Shown piece by piece: positions 18,387 to 27,444 of a DNA stretch of 64,000 nt (position 1 is its first letter; each line of letters begins with the position of its first letter). Location of the stretch: contig NZ_BRVM01000010.1 of NCBI RefSeq assembly GCF_026011715.1, positions 1 through 64,000 on the forward strand. Direction: 5' to 3'. Below the pieces are notes generated by a model that was not told the origin of the DNA, made no database searches, and worked only from the letters and a program-made list of their open reading frames with translations. The DNA comes from Cytobacillus sp. NCCP-133. Its GTDB lineage: Bacteria > Bacillota > Bacilli > Bacillales > Cytobacillaceae. The translations under genes and the position numbers were made by a program.

Positions 18387-18510
18387 CCTGCCCTCTTCCC
18401 TTGTCTTCTAAGTTTATTATTTATTCTACTATAGTATTAAATATCCTGCTTTGAAGAAAAGAAAAGTTAATTCAAATGTAACATAAGAATGAAATTAATT
18501 CCACAATTAA

Positions 18511-18606
18511 GTCATACTAATCTAAAATTAAGTTATACCAATATGTAATTTTTCTTCTTCTGGTTATACTAATTACCTGTTGAATTCCGATGCAGCCTGT
18601 TGAATT
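18511..18606. repeat. Phased direct repeats upstream of ftsW
   Basis: Three copies of GTYATACYAAT begin at 18511, 18532 and 18563 (spacings 21 and 31 bp). Two copies of CCTGTTGAATT begin at 18576 and 18596 (spacing 20 bp). The spacings are close to whole helical turns, as for a regulator binding one face of DNA. The 416-bp gap 18387-18802 also carries the probable ftsW promoter (TATAGT near 18430 on the minus strand) and the ylaN terminator. Confidence 0.5.
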
Positions 18607-18756
18607 TCATGGGGAGGAATAAAGCATCCCATTCGCCTGCTGACTCTCCCTCTCTTCTTGCAGGACACTGAATATACATCCATGATTAAACACCGCCTGA
18701 AACAACTGAGAATGTATCACCACCATTAACTTTAACACATGTTTTATTTAGTTATA

Positions 18757-18798
18757 AAAAAACTCAAACAATCTTTATGAAGAATGTTTGAGTTTTTT
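18757..18798 (-). terminator. Terminator of ylaN
   Basis: AAAAAACTCAAACA and TGTTTGAGTTTTTT form a 14-bp stem with a 14-base loop just past the ylaN stop. Confidence 0.85.
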
Positions 18799-18802
18799 AT
18801 TT

Positions 18803-19084
18803 TTATTTTTTTACTGAAGCTTCGTGAAGAATGGACAATTCCCTTTCCAATTCATCAAGAATAGCCTTGCCTTCGGTCTCTTCAATTAATCCAAGACGGA
18901 CAGCAAAATCTATTTCCCTGGATAAACCGAACATCTGTGTATCAAGCACCTCTTCATATAGAGGGCACTGAGGCATGGTTAGGTTATCCATTTGCACTTT
19001 TATTAATTTCAATATTTTAGCAGCATCTGCCTTCAAAAGAGCGTTTGCTTTTTCTTTATGATCCAAAATCATTTCAGAAGCCAA
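18803..19084 (-). CDS. ylaN: YlaN family protein
   Basis: A 93-residue, mostly helical soluble protein, recognisable as YlaN (UPF0358). In B. subtilis YlaN binds the iron repressor Fur and is needed under iron limitation; in S. aureus it is linked to iron-sulfur cluster supply. The start is TTG at 19084, 8 nt after GGAGGG. It is a lone gene between a decayed glutaminase gene and ftsW. Confidence 0.93.
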   Translation of the reverse strand: MASEMILDHKEKANALLKADAAKILKLIKVQMDNLTMPQCPLYEEVLDTQMFGLSREIDFAVRLGLIEETEGKAILDELERELSILHEASVKK

Positions 19085-19207
19085 CTTTCAATCCCTCCAT
19101 TTCCGAGCGATTATCCTATCTATAAATTTTATACTTAAGCTTGGAAAAAAGCAAGGATTATAAGGGATTTACAGAAATAATGCTCCCTAGAGCTTACCTT
19201 AATTATT

Positions 19208-19646
19208 CTAGAAGATACTGTAATTATTTCTATTCAACATAATTTCCAGCAGCTTTATACCACCAATACTATTTCCCTTCTGGTCAAGCGAAGGCTCAAA
19301 AATTCCAATCCCGCACCGGTCAGGCACTACACCAAGGATTCCACCGGATACATCGCTTTTAGAAGTATACCAACGTTAATGGCAAATTCACCGGACGCAT
19401 TAAACATTCCGCATGTCACCATAAAAGTATGGCAAATCCGAGCAATGTCCCTCTGAATAATTTTCTCCGCAGTCTCAGAGCTCTTTCTATCAAGCGCAAA
19501 AACTGCCCTTATAAACAGCAACACATAGGTCATGTTTATTTTTTTCGGAAGGTGTTGGAATGTAATCTCAGCTACCTGCCCGTCTTTGATCAATAGAACT
19601 ACTCCTCAACCTTTTTCTGCAAATCACCGCATGTATGGCAAATCAT
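19208..19646 (-). pseudogene. Glutaminase (YlaM/GlsA-type) pseudogene
   Basis: Fragments of a glutaminase in consecutive order but different frames. A good ribosome binding site (AGGAGG) precedes ATG at 19646 and MICHTCGDLQKKVEE, which then hits a stop. After a frameshift comes IKDGQVAE, then a large internal deletion, then TFMVTCGMFNASGEFAINVG (the Cys-Gly-Met/Ser-Gly-Glu-Phe-Ala core). After a second frameshift comes SGGILGVVPDRCGIGIFEP with a stop at 19208. Intact family members are near 310 residues; at most about 145 remain. The position next to ylaN is that of ylaM (glsA2) in B. subtilis. Confidence 0.85.
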
Positions 19647-19784
19647 TTTTATTCCTCCTGGCCTCTTTTTTATTATTTTGCTTGTTAACCAAAGAGCATG
19701 CCAGTATGACAAGCAGCCCATAAATCTGTATACTTTAAATATGACTATTATTAAAGAGTTTAAGGATATTCGGGAGGATTCAGG

Positions 19785-20282
19785 ATGGAAAATATTATCT
19801 CGTTTAAAGGAAAAGTTAAATATGCAATTACATTAGATCCGGGAGTTTGGATCTTTGATGACCGCAGGGTTGATTTAACTACTTATTTTAATCAAGAAAC
19901 CAAGAACAGAAATGAACTTGAGGAGTATACAAAAGCGGTTTCAAAACATTGGGACCGTGAGATCATGGAAGGAGCAGTCTTCCCGCCAACATTGAAAACA
20001 GAAAAAAAATTTAAAAAAGAAAAGGTTCTGACTGGCACTTTTGGAATGCCTTTTAAGCCTTTTCTTCTGAATGCAGAGCCGGATGAAAATGCAGAATTCC
20101 TAATAATTGAAAGCGTGGATGGAGAGTTCCAATTACCTTTATCTCAAGCAGAAGATTTGATTTTGGGGTTTTCAAAGGAAGGCAAACCATTAAAAGAAGA
20201 CGGTCCGGTACATGTATATATGGGTGATGGAAGCAATAAAAACAATCCGATAAAAACAGTGAAGGCATTCAGAGTGGACTGA
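19785..20282 (+). CDS. ylaL: YlaL-like conserved protein
   Basis: A 165-residue soluble protein of unknown function, starting MENIISFKGKVKYAITLDPG. No signal, membrane segment or known catalytic motif. The ATG at 19785 follows GGGAGGATTCAGG. The name rests on position, between ylaK and the ylaM relic as in B. subtilis. The last codons and stop lie in a 16-bp tandem duplication. Confidence 0.6.
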   Translation: MENIISFKGKVKYAITLDPGVWIFDDRRVDLTTYFNQETKNRNELEEYTKAVSKHWDREIMEGAVFPPTLKTEKKFKKEKVLTGTFGMPFKPFLLNAEPDENAEFLIIESVDGEFQLPLSQAEDLILGFSKEGKPLKEDGPVHVYMGDGSNKNNPIKTVKAFRVD

Positions 20283-20305
20283 CCGGTGAGTGGACTGACC
20301 GGTGA
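20274..20305 (+). repeat. 16-bp tandem duplication over the ylaL stop codon
   Basis: GTGGACTGACCGGTGA occurs twice in a row (20274-20289 and 20290-20305). The first copy contains the last two sense codons and the TGA stop of ylaL, so the protein is unaffected. Confidence 0.9.
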
Positions 20306-20329
20306 GGGCGATGCACCATCGCCCTTTTC
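20306..20329 (+). terminator. Terminator of ylaL
   Basis: GGGCGATG-CAC-CATCGCCC followed by TTTTCT. Confidence 0.85.
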
Positions 20330-20415
20330 TTATCGGGAACCTTTCAGATGATTGATTTTATCCTGGTATTCCCCCGTCTTAAAAACTGCAGCTCATAGCC
20401 TCATGAAAGATTTAT

Positions 20416-21744
20416 TTATAAAAGATCTGCTGCAAGCTGTGCAAGGCCGGACCTCTCCCCCTTGACTAGTTTTACATGACCTGAAATCACCTGGTCTTTG
20501 AATTTTTCCACAACATAAGTTAGGCCATTATTATATGCGTCCAAGTACGGGTGATCGATTTGCTCGGGGTCTCCCATCAAGACTATTTTGCTGCCTTCCC
20601 CAACCCTCGTAAGAATCGTTTTTACTTCGTGCTTCGTCAGGTTTTGAGCTTCATCAATAATGATAAATTGATCAGGAATACTCCTTCCCCTTATATAGGT
20701 TAAAGCTTCCACCTCGATCGATCCCATTCCTGCCAGGATAGCATCCAGTTCACCCGGCTTTTTCACATTAAACAAATACTCCAGGTTATCATATATCGGC
20801 TGCATCCATGGCCTCAATTTTTCCTCTTTTTCACCTGGGAGGAAGCCCAGATCTTTTCCTACCGGAACGATCGGCCGGGCAACCAGCAGCTTTTTATATT
20901 GCCCATAGTCCTCAGTCTGCATTAACCCAGACGCCAGTGCCAATAAGGTCTTTCCAGTTCCAGCCTTGCCAATTAAGGTAACCAGCGGCAAATCCCTTCT
21001 CAATAAGATCTCAAGAGCCATAGTCTGCTGGACATTACGAGGTTTGATCCCCCATATATGATCATGGTCAAAAATTAGCTTTTTCACCTTTTTCCCACTT
21101 TTATCAACCACTCCCAAAGCTGATGAAGATGAGCCCAGGGCATCCTTCATGACAAGAAACTGATTGGGGTAAAAAGGATGGTTTGCTACATCCGATAACG
21201 GCAGCTCTCCTTTTTCATAAAAACGATTTAATATATCGAGTCCGATATAAACCTCCAAAAACCCCGGATAAAGGTGATCATTTTCCACTACCCGATCACT
21301 TAAAAAATCTTCCGATATGAGCCCGATTGCATCTGCTTTTACCCTTACCAGCGTATCTTTGCTGACTAAAATGACTGTTTTTCCATTTTCTTTTGTCTCT
21401 TCTTCAAGGGACAAATTTTTTGCAACTGCCAATATGCGATTATCATTTGTTTTTTCCACAAAAATTTCCTGCAGCTGATGGAATGATCTGTGGTTTAACT
21501 CAATACGCAGGCTTCCGCCATTTTCAAGAGGGATTTTTTCATGAAGCTTTCCCGTTTCTCTCATGCCATCAATCAGCCTGGATACTTGTCTTGCATTTCT
21601 GCCTATCTCATCCATATACCTCTTCTTCGAATCCACTTCTTCTAGTACAACAGCTGGAATAACCACTTCATTTTCTTCGAATGAAAATATGGAATTAGGG
21701 TCTTGCAACAAGACATTGGTATCTAAAACGTAAATTTTACTCAA
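20416..21744 (-). CDS. ylaK: YlaK, PIN-PhoH family ATPase
   Basis: A 442-residue protein: an N-terminal PIN nuclease-like domain (about 1-140; YVLDTNVLLQD and later acidic residues) and a C-terminal PhoH ATPase domain (about 215-440) with Walker A GKAGTGKT and Walker B FIIIDEAQN. PhoH2-type proteins combine RNA cleavage and unwinding. ATG at 21744 with GGAGGCATCAG upstream. A strong match to B. subtilis YlaK. It is divergent from ylaJ. Confidence 0.93.
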   Translation of the reverse strand: MSKIYVLDTNVLLQDPNSIFSFEENEVVIPAVVLEEVDSKKRYMDEIGRNARQVSRLIDGMRETGKLHEKIPLENGGSLRIELNHRSFHQLQEIFVEKTNDNRILAVAKNLSLEEETKENGKTVILVSKDTLVRVKADAIGLISEDFLSDRVVENDHLYPGFLEVYIGLDILNRFYEKGELPLSDVANHPFYPNQFLVMKDALGSSSSALGVVDKSGKKVKKLIFDHDHIWGIKPRNVQQTMALEILLRRDLPLVTLIGKAGTGKTLLALASGLMQTEDYGQYKKLLVARPIVPVGKDLGFLPGEKEEKLRPWMQPIYDNLEYLFNVKKPGELDAILAGMGSIEVEALTYIRGRSIPDQFIIIDEAQNLTKHEVKTILTRVGEGSKIVLMGDPEQIDHPYLDAYNNGLTYVVEKFKDQVISGHVKLVKGERSGLAQLAADLL

Positions 21745-22111
21745 TCTGATGCCTCCTGCTCCTCTTGGGTCTTTATAAAGCGAAACTTCAATTTTGCAGA
21801 CTTTCCGCCTTTTTGGTTTGGTAAGCTCCTGAGTATGGCCTATCGCTTTTGTACGGACTCATATTGTTATATGCTGTTTGTTTATATTATTCATTTTTGC
21901 CGAGAAGTTGAATGAATAGGATAAAAGGCAACGCATGCTGTGGGACAAATCTAACTTGATAAAATATATGTATTTCCGAATAAAGATAGAAGAAGTTTTG
22001 CACAATAATCATTAAAGAATCCAATCTAGTCCTGAGATAGGATGCAAGGCTCTTTTTCGGCTTATCTTTTATTTCAGGGAAAATTTATTGGTAGCCCCGG
22101 AGGTGTCATAT
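21745..22111. other. ylaK/ylaJ divergent intergenic region
   Basis: A 367-bp gap with no gene visible. It should contain the promoters of ylaK (leftward) and ylaJ (rightward). ylaJ is expected to need a sporulation sigma factor; I could not assign its promoter with confidence. Confidence 0.4.
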
Positions 22112-22711
22112 ATGAAAAAATGGTTATTATTGTGTTTTTCAGCAATGCTTATATCAGGGTGCGGAGTAAACAATAACCAGTCCCAAGGACAACAGGAGCA
22201 GCAAAATGCCATTAATGTTAAAAATAGCACAATTCAAGAAGTTGACAGGGAGACAGGGCAGCAAGTTTCCAGACACCTAGTCAACTTAGCAACCAGGATT
22301 CCGAACGTCAATGATGCAACAGCTGTGGTCCTTGGCAGATTTGCAATTGTGGGAATCGATGTAAATAAGAACCTGGACAGATCCGAGGTAGGGACAATTA
22401 AATATTCTGTTGCAGAAAGCCTAAAAAATGACCCGCATGGAGCAAGAGCCATTATTGTGGCCGATCCGGATATGAACGCCAGGCTGAGAGAGATTGCCGA
22501 TGACATCCAAAACGGTGAGCCGTTACAGGGAATCATGAATGAACTGGCTGACATTGCAGGCAGACTTATACCTGAAGTGCCCGCAGACTTAGTTGATCCA
22601 AATAAGAAAAACGAAAAAAACGCGACGGAAGATCCAAAGAAAAAGCTGAATAACAATCAGGAAAAACAGCTCGAACAAAAACAGCAAGAACAATCAAATT
22701 ACCATAAATGA
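22112..22711 (+). CDS. ylaJ: YhcN/YlaJ-family sporulation lipoprotein
   Basis: A 199-residue lipoprotein: signal peptide with lipobox LISGC at about 14-18, then a YhcN/YlaJ domain (about 45-160) with ATAVVLGRFAIVGIDVN and ARAIIVADPDMNARLREI. The C-terminal tail is Lys/Glu/Gln-rich and disordered. Family members sit in the forespore or spore membrane and influence germination. Start ATG at 22112 after GGAGGTGTCATAT. Confidence 0.9.
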   Translation: MKKWLLLCFSAMLISGCGVNNNQSQGQQEQQNAINVKNSTIQEVDRETGQQVSRHLVNLATRIPNVNDATAVVLGRFAIVGIDVNKNLDRSEVGTIKYSVAESLKNDPHGARAIIVADPDMNARLREIADDIQNGEPLQGIMNELADIAGRLIPEVPADLVDPNKKNEKNATEDPKKKLNNNQEKQLEQKQQEQSNYHK

Positions 22712-22771
22712 CCATCATGCCAGGCGCCTATCCGATTTACTTAATCAGAAAGGGTACCTGGCGTTTTTTCT

Positions 22772-22816
22772 GATGAAAAAAGCTTAGCTCCCAAAGGGAA
22801 CTAAGCTTTTTTCATC
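22772..22816. terminator. Bidirectional terminator between ylaJ and the split-barrel gene
   Basis: GATGAAAAAAGCTTAG and CTAAGCTTTTTTCATC form a 16-bp stem over the stop of the minus-strand gene. A second, weaker hairpin at 22719-22767 (CCAGG/CCTGG arms, then GCGTTTTTT) serves ylaJ. Its arm ATGCCAGGCGCCTATCC looks like a reversed end of the dispersed repeat. Confidence 0.85.
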
Positions 22817-23256
22817 GCCTCCATAACTTGGTTATCCAAGCGTGCGGCTGCATCTTTATCATAAGTTTTGTCATACTGGGGTTCTGCTGTAATTTTAGAT
22901 CCATAAAACATAACATCCCGTACTTCTTTTACTTTAATTTCAATCATGGCAAGCTTTAGAGGCACCCCTTCCATCTTTTCGGATTTCACTGAAGCTTCTC
23001 CGGCAATGGAATATGTAGATTCATTTGCAATGATATTTAAAACCGCTTTATTGCTGCTGTTAATGTTCTGAACGATTCTTGATCGATTATCAACAGCGAA
23101 ATAGATTGTTTCTTCCTCTTTGGCAAGTACCCACGAAATCGCACTCACATTGGGTCCGCCTGTTTCGTGGTCCACAGTTGCAAGGGTAACAAACCGTTCT
23201 TTCTGAAGCGCATCAAAGAGTGGTTTAATTAATTTTGGTTCTACCTGATTTGCCAT
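22801..23256 (-). CDS. Pyridoxamine 5'-phosphate oxidase-like FMN-binding split-barrel protein
   Basis: A 151-residue protein of the PNPOx-like split barrel (about 8-110; FVTLATVDHETGGPNVSAIS, then IYFAVDNRSRIVQN). Such proteins bind FMN, heme or F420; the cofactor here is not evident. The start at 23256 follows AAAGGAGGGAAAGG, rather than an in-frame ATG 114 nt upstream. Single gene, divergent from ylaI. Confidence 0.75.
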   Translation of the reverse strand: MANQVEPKLIKPLFDALQKERFVTLATVDHETGGPNVSAISWVLAKEEETIYFAVDNRSRIVQNINSSNKAVLNIIANESTYSIAGEASVKSEKMEGVPLKLAMIEIKVKEVRDVMFYGSKITAEPQYDKTYDKDAAARLDNQVMEAMKKA

Positions 23257-23598
23257 TCCTTTCCCTCCTTTACTACATTTATCATAGTATGATAATCCAT
23301 CACTTTCAACTAATAAACATTCCTGCCTATTGATGATATTTCTTTCTTTGCTTTTTTGCCTAGTTTTCATTAAAACTCAAATGTGTTTTTAGTACTTGTT
23401 GTTTTGAAAGGAGGCAAGTGCCTGGAGCACAAATCAACAGGCTCGTTTAACAGAGCTCTTTTCCTAAAAAACCATTCAATCCTAATATGAACTAACATCT
23501 TAGGCAAAATACTGTTAAAGCAAAAAAATTCATTATAATTCGAATCGATTCCAAACTTGTACTATAATGGAGTTAAGCCAAAATGATTGAGGTGTCAT
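23257..23598. other. Intergenic region upstream of ylaI
   Basis: A 342-bp gap with no credible gene. A TATAAT at 23563-23568 is the likely ylaI -10 element. AGGCAAGTGCCTGGAGC near 23412 resembles a very eroded end of the dispersed repeat. Confidence 0.4.
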
Positions 23599-23799
23599 AT
23601 GAGAGTTAAATGTGTACTTTGCGACAAGATCGAATCAATAGAGAATGAATCGCTCCAGGCAAAAAGGCTGCGCAATCGGCCAATTCACACATATATGTGC
23701 CAACCATGTGAAGCCAGAATTGCAGAAAAAACCCAAAAAAGAGCTGAAACAGGCAATTTCAAACTATACAGAAGCAAAGTCCAAGAGGAAGAATGGTAA
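23599..23799 (+). CDS. ylaI: YlaI family zinc-ribbon protein
   Basis: A 66-residue protein with two Cys-x2-Cys pairs (VKCVLCDK near 3-9 and YMCQPCEAR near 35) that should bind one zinc ion, as in the DUF2197/YlaI family. The C-terminus is basic and charged. Start ATG at 23599 after TTGAGGTGTCAT. Function unknown. Confidence 0.85.
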   Translation: MRVKCVLCDKIESIENESLQAKRLRNRPIHTYMCQPCEARIAEKTQKRAETGNFKLYRSKVQEEEW

Positions 23800-23847
23800 G
23801 CATTCTGATTCAGCCTGTAAAGCATTTTCACATTTTTGCAAATAGCA

Positions 23848-23886
23848 GTAAAAAAGCAGCCCTTTTTAAAAGGGGCTGCTTTTTTA
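23848..23886. terminator. Bidirectional terminator between ylaI and a converging gene
   Basis: GTAAAAAAGCAGCCC and GGGCTGCTTTTTTAC arms, with T runs on either side. Confidence 0.9.
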
Positions 23887-23887
23887 C

Positions 23888-24178
23888 TTACACATCTGGA
23901 TAATTCACATATTTTTCAGGTTCATTTTTGATTTGATTGAGCATTACCTCAATCAATTCACGCGGAAAACGGGTTTTATTACGTTCTCCGTCCTTAGTAT
24001 AATGCACATAGTACATCACTTCATCTTTTGCAACTTCAAGATCAGAAATCTGATGCTCATCCCCGAGAATTTCAAAAAACATTCTTTCTGTGTCTATTGC
24101 TGCTTTATCATCCGGCCGTTCATCACTGATAATTTTTATTGTTAACCAGTTATACAGCGAATCCTGCAAAGATTTCAT
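23888..24178 (-). CDS. Conserved hypothetical protein, 96 aa
   Basis: A small acidic soluble protein not assigned to a family. It is 15 nt downstream of ylaH with its own site (GGGGAGAGGCTGAT before ATG), so it is the third gene of a typA-ylaH run. No catalytic motif or membrane segment. Confidence 0.7.
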   Translation of the reverse strand: MKSLQDSLYNWLTIKIISDERPDDKAAIDTERMFFEILGDEHQISDLEVAKDEVMYYVHYTKDGERNKTRFPRELIEVMLNQIKNEPEKYVNYPDV

Positions 24179-24193
24179 ATCAGCCTCTCCCCG

Positions 24194-24508
24194 TTAATCC
24201 GCATTTGCCTGCTGCTTCTTTTCCTGATGAAGACGGATTTTATAAATAATTAATATTAGCGCAGCTACAACAAGGCCTTCTGCAACCGGGAGAAAAACAC
24301 CAAGGAAAGTCAGCATTGTACATCCTAATATCAAGAAGGTGTATATAACTATTGATTTGGCAATAGGAAGCTTTTTAGCGAAACCTAATTTAAAAACCAG
24401 AATAGACAAAAGGACAATTGTTATATAAAGAAGCCACATCCCTGTTGTGGGATTTTCATCGACTTTGAATAAAGCAGCGAAAAAAGACAGGCGCTGTGAA
24501 ATATCCAT
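24194..24508 (-). CDS. ylaH: YlaH-like membrane protein
   Basis: A 104-residue protein with three predicted membrane helices (about 23-43, 50-72, 74-90) and charged termini. The position directly after typA matches B. subtilis ylaH. Function unknown. Start ATG at 24508 after GGAGAGAAGGAT. Confidence 0.8.
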   Translation of the reverse strand: MDISQRLSFFAALFKVDENPTTGMWLLYITIVLLSILVFKLGFAKKLPIAKSIVIYTFLILGCTMLTFLGVFLPVAEGLVVAALILIIYKIRLHQEKKQQANAD

Positions 24509-24535
24509 ATCCTTCTCTCCTCACCCTTCTTAGCC

Positions 24536-26374
24536 TTAGTTTGTTTCAGCGTATTTCTTTTTCTTAGCTAGTCTTTCACGTTCATTTTTATCAAGAATTT
24601 TTTTGCGCAGTCTGATTGATTCAGGTGTAACTTCAAGAAGCTCATCATCATTCAAGTATTCAAGTGCTTCTTCAAGAGTTAATATGCGCGGCTTTTTAAT
24701 TACGTTTGTTTGATCCTTATTAGCGGAACGGATATTGGTTGCATGTTTCACTTTTGTGATATTAACGGTAAGATCATTCTCGCGAGTATGTTCCCCAACA
24801 ATCATTCCTTCATAGATCTCAGTACCTGGCTCAACGAAAATGGTTCCTCTATCCTCTACTTGCATAATACCATATGTGGATGATTTTCCACTTTCCATTG
24901 AAACGAGCACACCTTTACTTCTTCCGCCAATTTGTCCTTTAATTTCAGGCTGATAGCTGTCAAATGTGTGATTGATAATACCATATCCGCGAGTAAGCGT
25001 CATAAATTCTGTGGAGTAGCCAATTAATCCGCGGGCTGGGACATTGAATGTTAGTCGAACTTGTCCGTTACCGTTATTTACCATGTCAAGCATTTCACCT
25101 TTACGGGTACCCATGGATTCAATAATTGAGCCGGTATTATCTTCCGGCACATCAATTTGAACACGTTCTACAGGTTCACAGCGAACACCATCAATTTCTC
25201 TAATAATTACTTCAGGTTTTGAAACCTGCAATTCGAAACCTTCACGGCGCATATTTTCAATGAGGATTGATAAATGAAGTTCTCCACGTCCAGATACTAC
25301 CCAAGCGTCAGGCGATTCTGTATTTTCGACACGAAGACTTACATCTGTCTCAAGTTGGGCACGCAATCTCTCTTCAACTTTTCTGGCTGTAATATACTTG
25401 CCTTCTCTTCCTGCAAATGGGCTGTTATTTACAACGAAAGTCATTTGCAATGTTGGCTCATCGATTCTTAGAACAGGAAGTGCTTCCTGATGCTCAACAG
25501 GGCAGATCGTTTCCCCTACGTTGATGTCTTCCATTCCGGAAACAGCGATTAGATCACCAGGATACGCTTCTTGAATTTCCTCGCGCTTCAGGCCGAAGAA
25601 CCCAAAAATTTTCGTCACACGGAATTGTTTAACTGATCCATCAAGCTTCATCAGTGCAACTTGCTGGCCGACCTTAATCGTTCCTCGGAATACGCGGCCA
25701 ATCCCAATTCTTCCTACATAATCGTTATAATCTAAAAGTGCTACCTGGAATTGAAGCGGTTCTTCACGGTTATCAGCAGGTGCTGGGATATGGTCAATAA
25801 TGGCTTCATAAACCGAATGCATATCATCATCCTGTTTATCAGGAGTTGTACTTGCAGTCCCAGCAATGGCTGATGCATAAATGACCGGAAACTCAAGCTG
25901 GTCTTCCTCTGCACCAAGTTCGATAAATAAATCGATTACCTCGTCAACAACTTCTGTTGGGCGGGCAGATTCTTTGTCAATTTTATTTACTACTACGATT
26001 GGAGTTAATTTTTGTTCCAATGCCTTTTTGAGTACGAAGCGTGTTTGCGGCATACATCCTTCATAAGCATCAACTACCAATAATACACCATCAACCATTT
26101 TCATAATCCGTTCAACTTCTCCGCCAAAATCTGCGTGTCCTGGCGTATCAAGAATGTTTATCCTTGTATCTTTATATTTTACTGCAGTATTTTTAGCTAG
26201 AATGGTGATTCCTCTTTCTCTTTCCAAATCATTTGAATCCATTGCCCGCTCTTCTACATGCTCATTTGAACGGAAAGTTCCAGACTGTTTTAAAAGCTCG
26301 TCAACCAACGTTGTTTTTCCGTGGTCAACGTGGGCAATAATAGCAATATTACGAATATCTTCTCTTAATTTCAA
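24536..26374 (-). CDS. typA: TypA/BipA ribosome-associated GTPase
   Basis: A 612-residue translational GTPase. The G domain (about 5-200) shows [25 protein letters not shown] and [12 protein letters not shown]. Then come the EF-G-like domains II, III and V, and the BipA-specific C-terminal domain ([17 protein letters not shown] and beyond). BipA assists 50S assembly at low temperature and stress. An extended -10 (TGATATAAT, minus strand, 26435-26443) lies 60 nt upstream. Confidence 0.97.
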   Translation of the reverse strand: MKLREDIRNIAIIAHVDHGKTTLVDELLKQSGTFRSNEHVEERAMDSNDLERERGITILAKNTAVKYKDTRINILDTPGHADFGGEVERIMKMVDGVLLVVDAYEGCMPQTRFVLKKALEQKLTPIVVVNKIDKESARPTEVVDEVIDLFIELGAEEDQLEFPVIYASAIAGTASTTPDKQDDDMHSVYEAIIDHIPAPADNREEPLQFQVALLDYNDYVGRIGIGRVFRGTIKVGQQVALMKLDGSVKQFRVTKIFGFFGLKREEIQEAYPGDLIAVSGMEDINVGETICPVEHQEALPVLRIDEPTLQMTFVVNNSPFAGREGKYITARKVEERLRAQLETDVSLRVENTESPDAWVVSGRGELHLSILIENMRREGFELQVSKPEVIIREIDGVRCEPVERVQIDVPEDNTGSIIESMGTRKGEMLDMVNNGNGQVRLTFNVPARGLIGYSTEFMTLTRGYGIINHTFDSYQPEIKGQIGGRSKGVLVSMESGKSSTYGIMQVEDRGTIFVEPGTEIYEGMIVGEHTRENDLTVNITKVKHATNIRSANKDQTNVIKKPRILTLEEALEYLNDDELLEVTPESIRLRKKILDKNERERLAKKKKYAETN

Positions 26375-26434
26375 AAGATTTCCTCCTATTTATAAAAACT
26401 GAATCATTTTTCAACAATTTTTCACAACTGATAC

Positions 26435-26443
26435 ATTATATCA
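26435..26443 (-). promoter_or_regulatory. Extended -10 promoter of typA
   Basis: TGATATAAT on the minus strand matches the TGn-TATAAT extended -10. No good -35 is seen at 17 bp. Confidence 0.5.
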
Positions 26444-26588
26444 TAATTACTGTAGAAACCTAAAAGCTTTTTGTGTAAAATGATAAAGAAACGGATATAT
26501 AATGATTGAATCAGGCTAAAAGCATCTTCTTTACATATTTTCTCACCAGCATTTGCATAAAATACTCCACCAGGGAGGGTTAAATACA

Positions 26589-26774
26589 ATGAAAAATATT
26601 AAATGGCCTTTATTAGCTTTTGCGATTGGCGCAGCCATATGCATGATGGGAATAGGCGTTTCCGTGGCTGAAAGAAGCGTCATTGGCATCATATTTTCAA
26701 TCATTCTTTTAGTTTTTGTAATGGGGTATGGCTTTAAAACAAAGAAGAAAATGAGAGAAGATGGATTGCTGTAA
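26589..26774 (+). CDS. ylaF: YlaF-like small membrane protein
   Basis: A 61-residue protein with two membrane helices (about 6-25 and 31-48) and a basic C-terminus (KTKKKMRED). Start ATG at 26589 after GGAGGG. Divergent from typA, as ylaF is in B. subtilis. Function unknown. Confidence 0.8.
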   Translation: MKNIKWPLLAFAIGAAICMMGIGVSVAERSVIGIIFSIILLVFVMGYGFKTKKKMREDGLL

Positions 26775-26799
26775 GAATAGCCGAATCCCTTGCCTATGA

Positions 26800-26955
26800 A
26801 GGACCACAGACTACGTACACCGCGTCCTCCTAAAAGCTGCCTCTTTTGGGAGTGCGATGATAATGCTGACAAAGCCTACCTTCTCGTGGAGACCAAAACC
26901 AGACAAACTTGTGACCTCGAAAGGGCAGGCGCTGGAGCTAGACAGTTTTTCTTAT
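26800..26955 (+). repeat. Intergenic hairpin repeat, copy D
   Basis: A partly eroded copy. The left end is poorly conserved. The right half carries CTTGTGACCTCGAAAGGGCA and GGCGCTGGAGCTAGACAGTT, close to copy A. It sits in the convergent gap between ylaF and the GNAT gene. Confidence 0.65.
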
Positions 26956-26973
26956 TTTAATCACATTAGCTGC

Positions 26974-27444
26974 TTATATAAGGGGACAGACCATTATTAA
27001 ATATTCCTGGCCTTCGGGGGAAGTCTCCACTTTAAATTGCTCAAAGCCGCCCTCAGAGAGAAAATCGATCCAATTGCAGCAGTCTTCAGGCACACCTGCA
27101 AAAAAAGACTTTTCCCCTCCATCCTTCAACTCAGAGCATATTTGCCGAATGATTGCTAATCCGATCCCTTGCCTTCTCAATTCTTTCTTTACAAGGATCG
27201 TCCCCATCCAGGGCTTTTGATTGGATGGAGATGAATTCACATGAAAAGTGATGGCAATACGGTCACCATTCATTTTCCAAACTCGCCAGACACCATTTAA
27301 ATCACTATATCTGATCAAGAAATTTTTAATATTAAAGCCGCTTCTCTCAGCATCTTCCCAATCAGGGCTTTCCTTAATGGTTTGCAAGAAAAACGGCCAG
27401 TCTTCAGTAACCATAAGGCTGCTATATATTTTACCAATTGCCAT
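26974..27444 (-). CDS. GNAT-family N-acetyltransferase
   Basis: A 156-residue GNAT enzyme. The acetyl-CoA loop is KKELRRQGIGLAII (about residue 86), after strand pairs at about 50-82. Substrate unknown. Its start lies inside the 3' end of yktC (overlap of 14 nt, different frame), so it is translationally coupled to the phosphatase. No clear terminator follows. Confidence 0.85.
   Translation of the reverse strand: MAIGKIYSSLMVTEDWPFFLQTIKESPDWEDAERSGFNIKNFLIRYSDLNGVWRVWKMNGDRIAITFHVNSSPSNQKPWMGTILVKKELRRQGIGLAIIRQICSELKDGGEKSFFAGVPEDCCNWIDFLSEGGFEQFKVETSPEGQEYLIMVCPLI

Noticed and set aside
22234-22656. 140-codon frame opposite ylaJ
   Set aside because: Shadow of the ylaJ lipoprotein gene; Phe/Ser-rich as expected from the complement of its Lys/Glu/Gln-rich tail.
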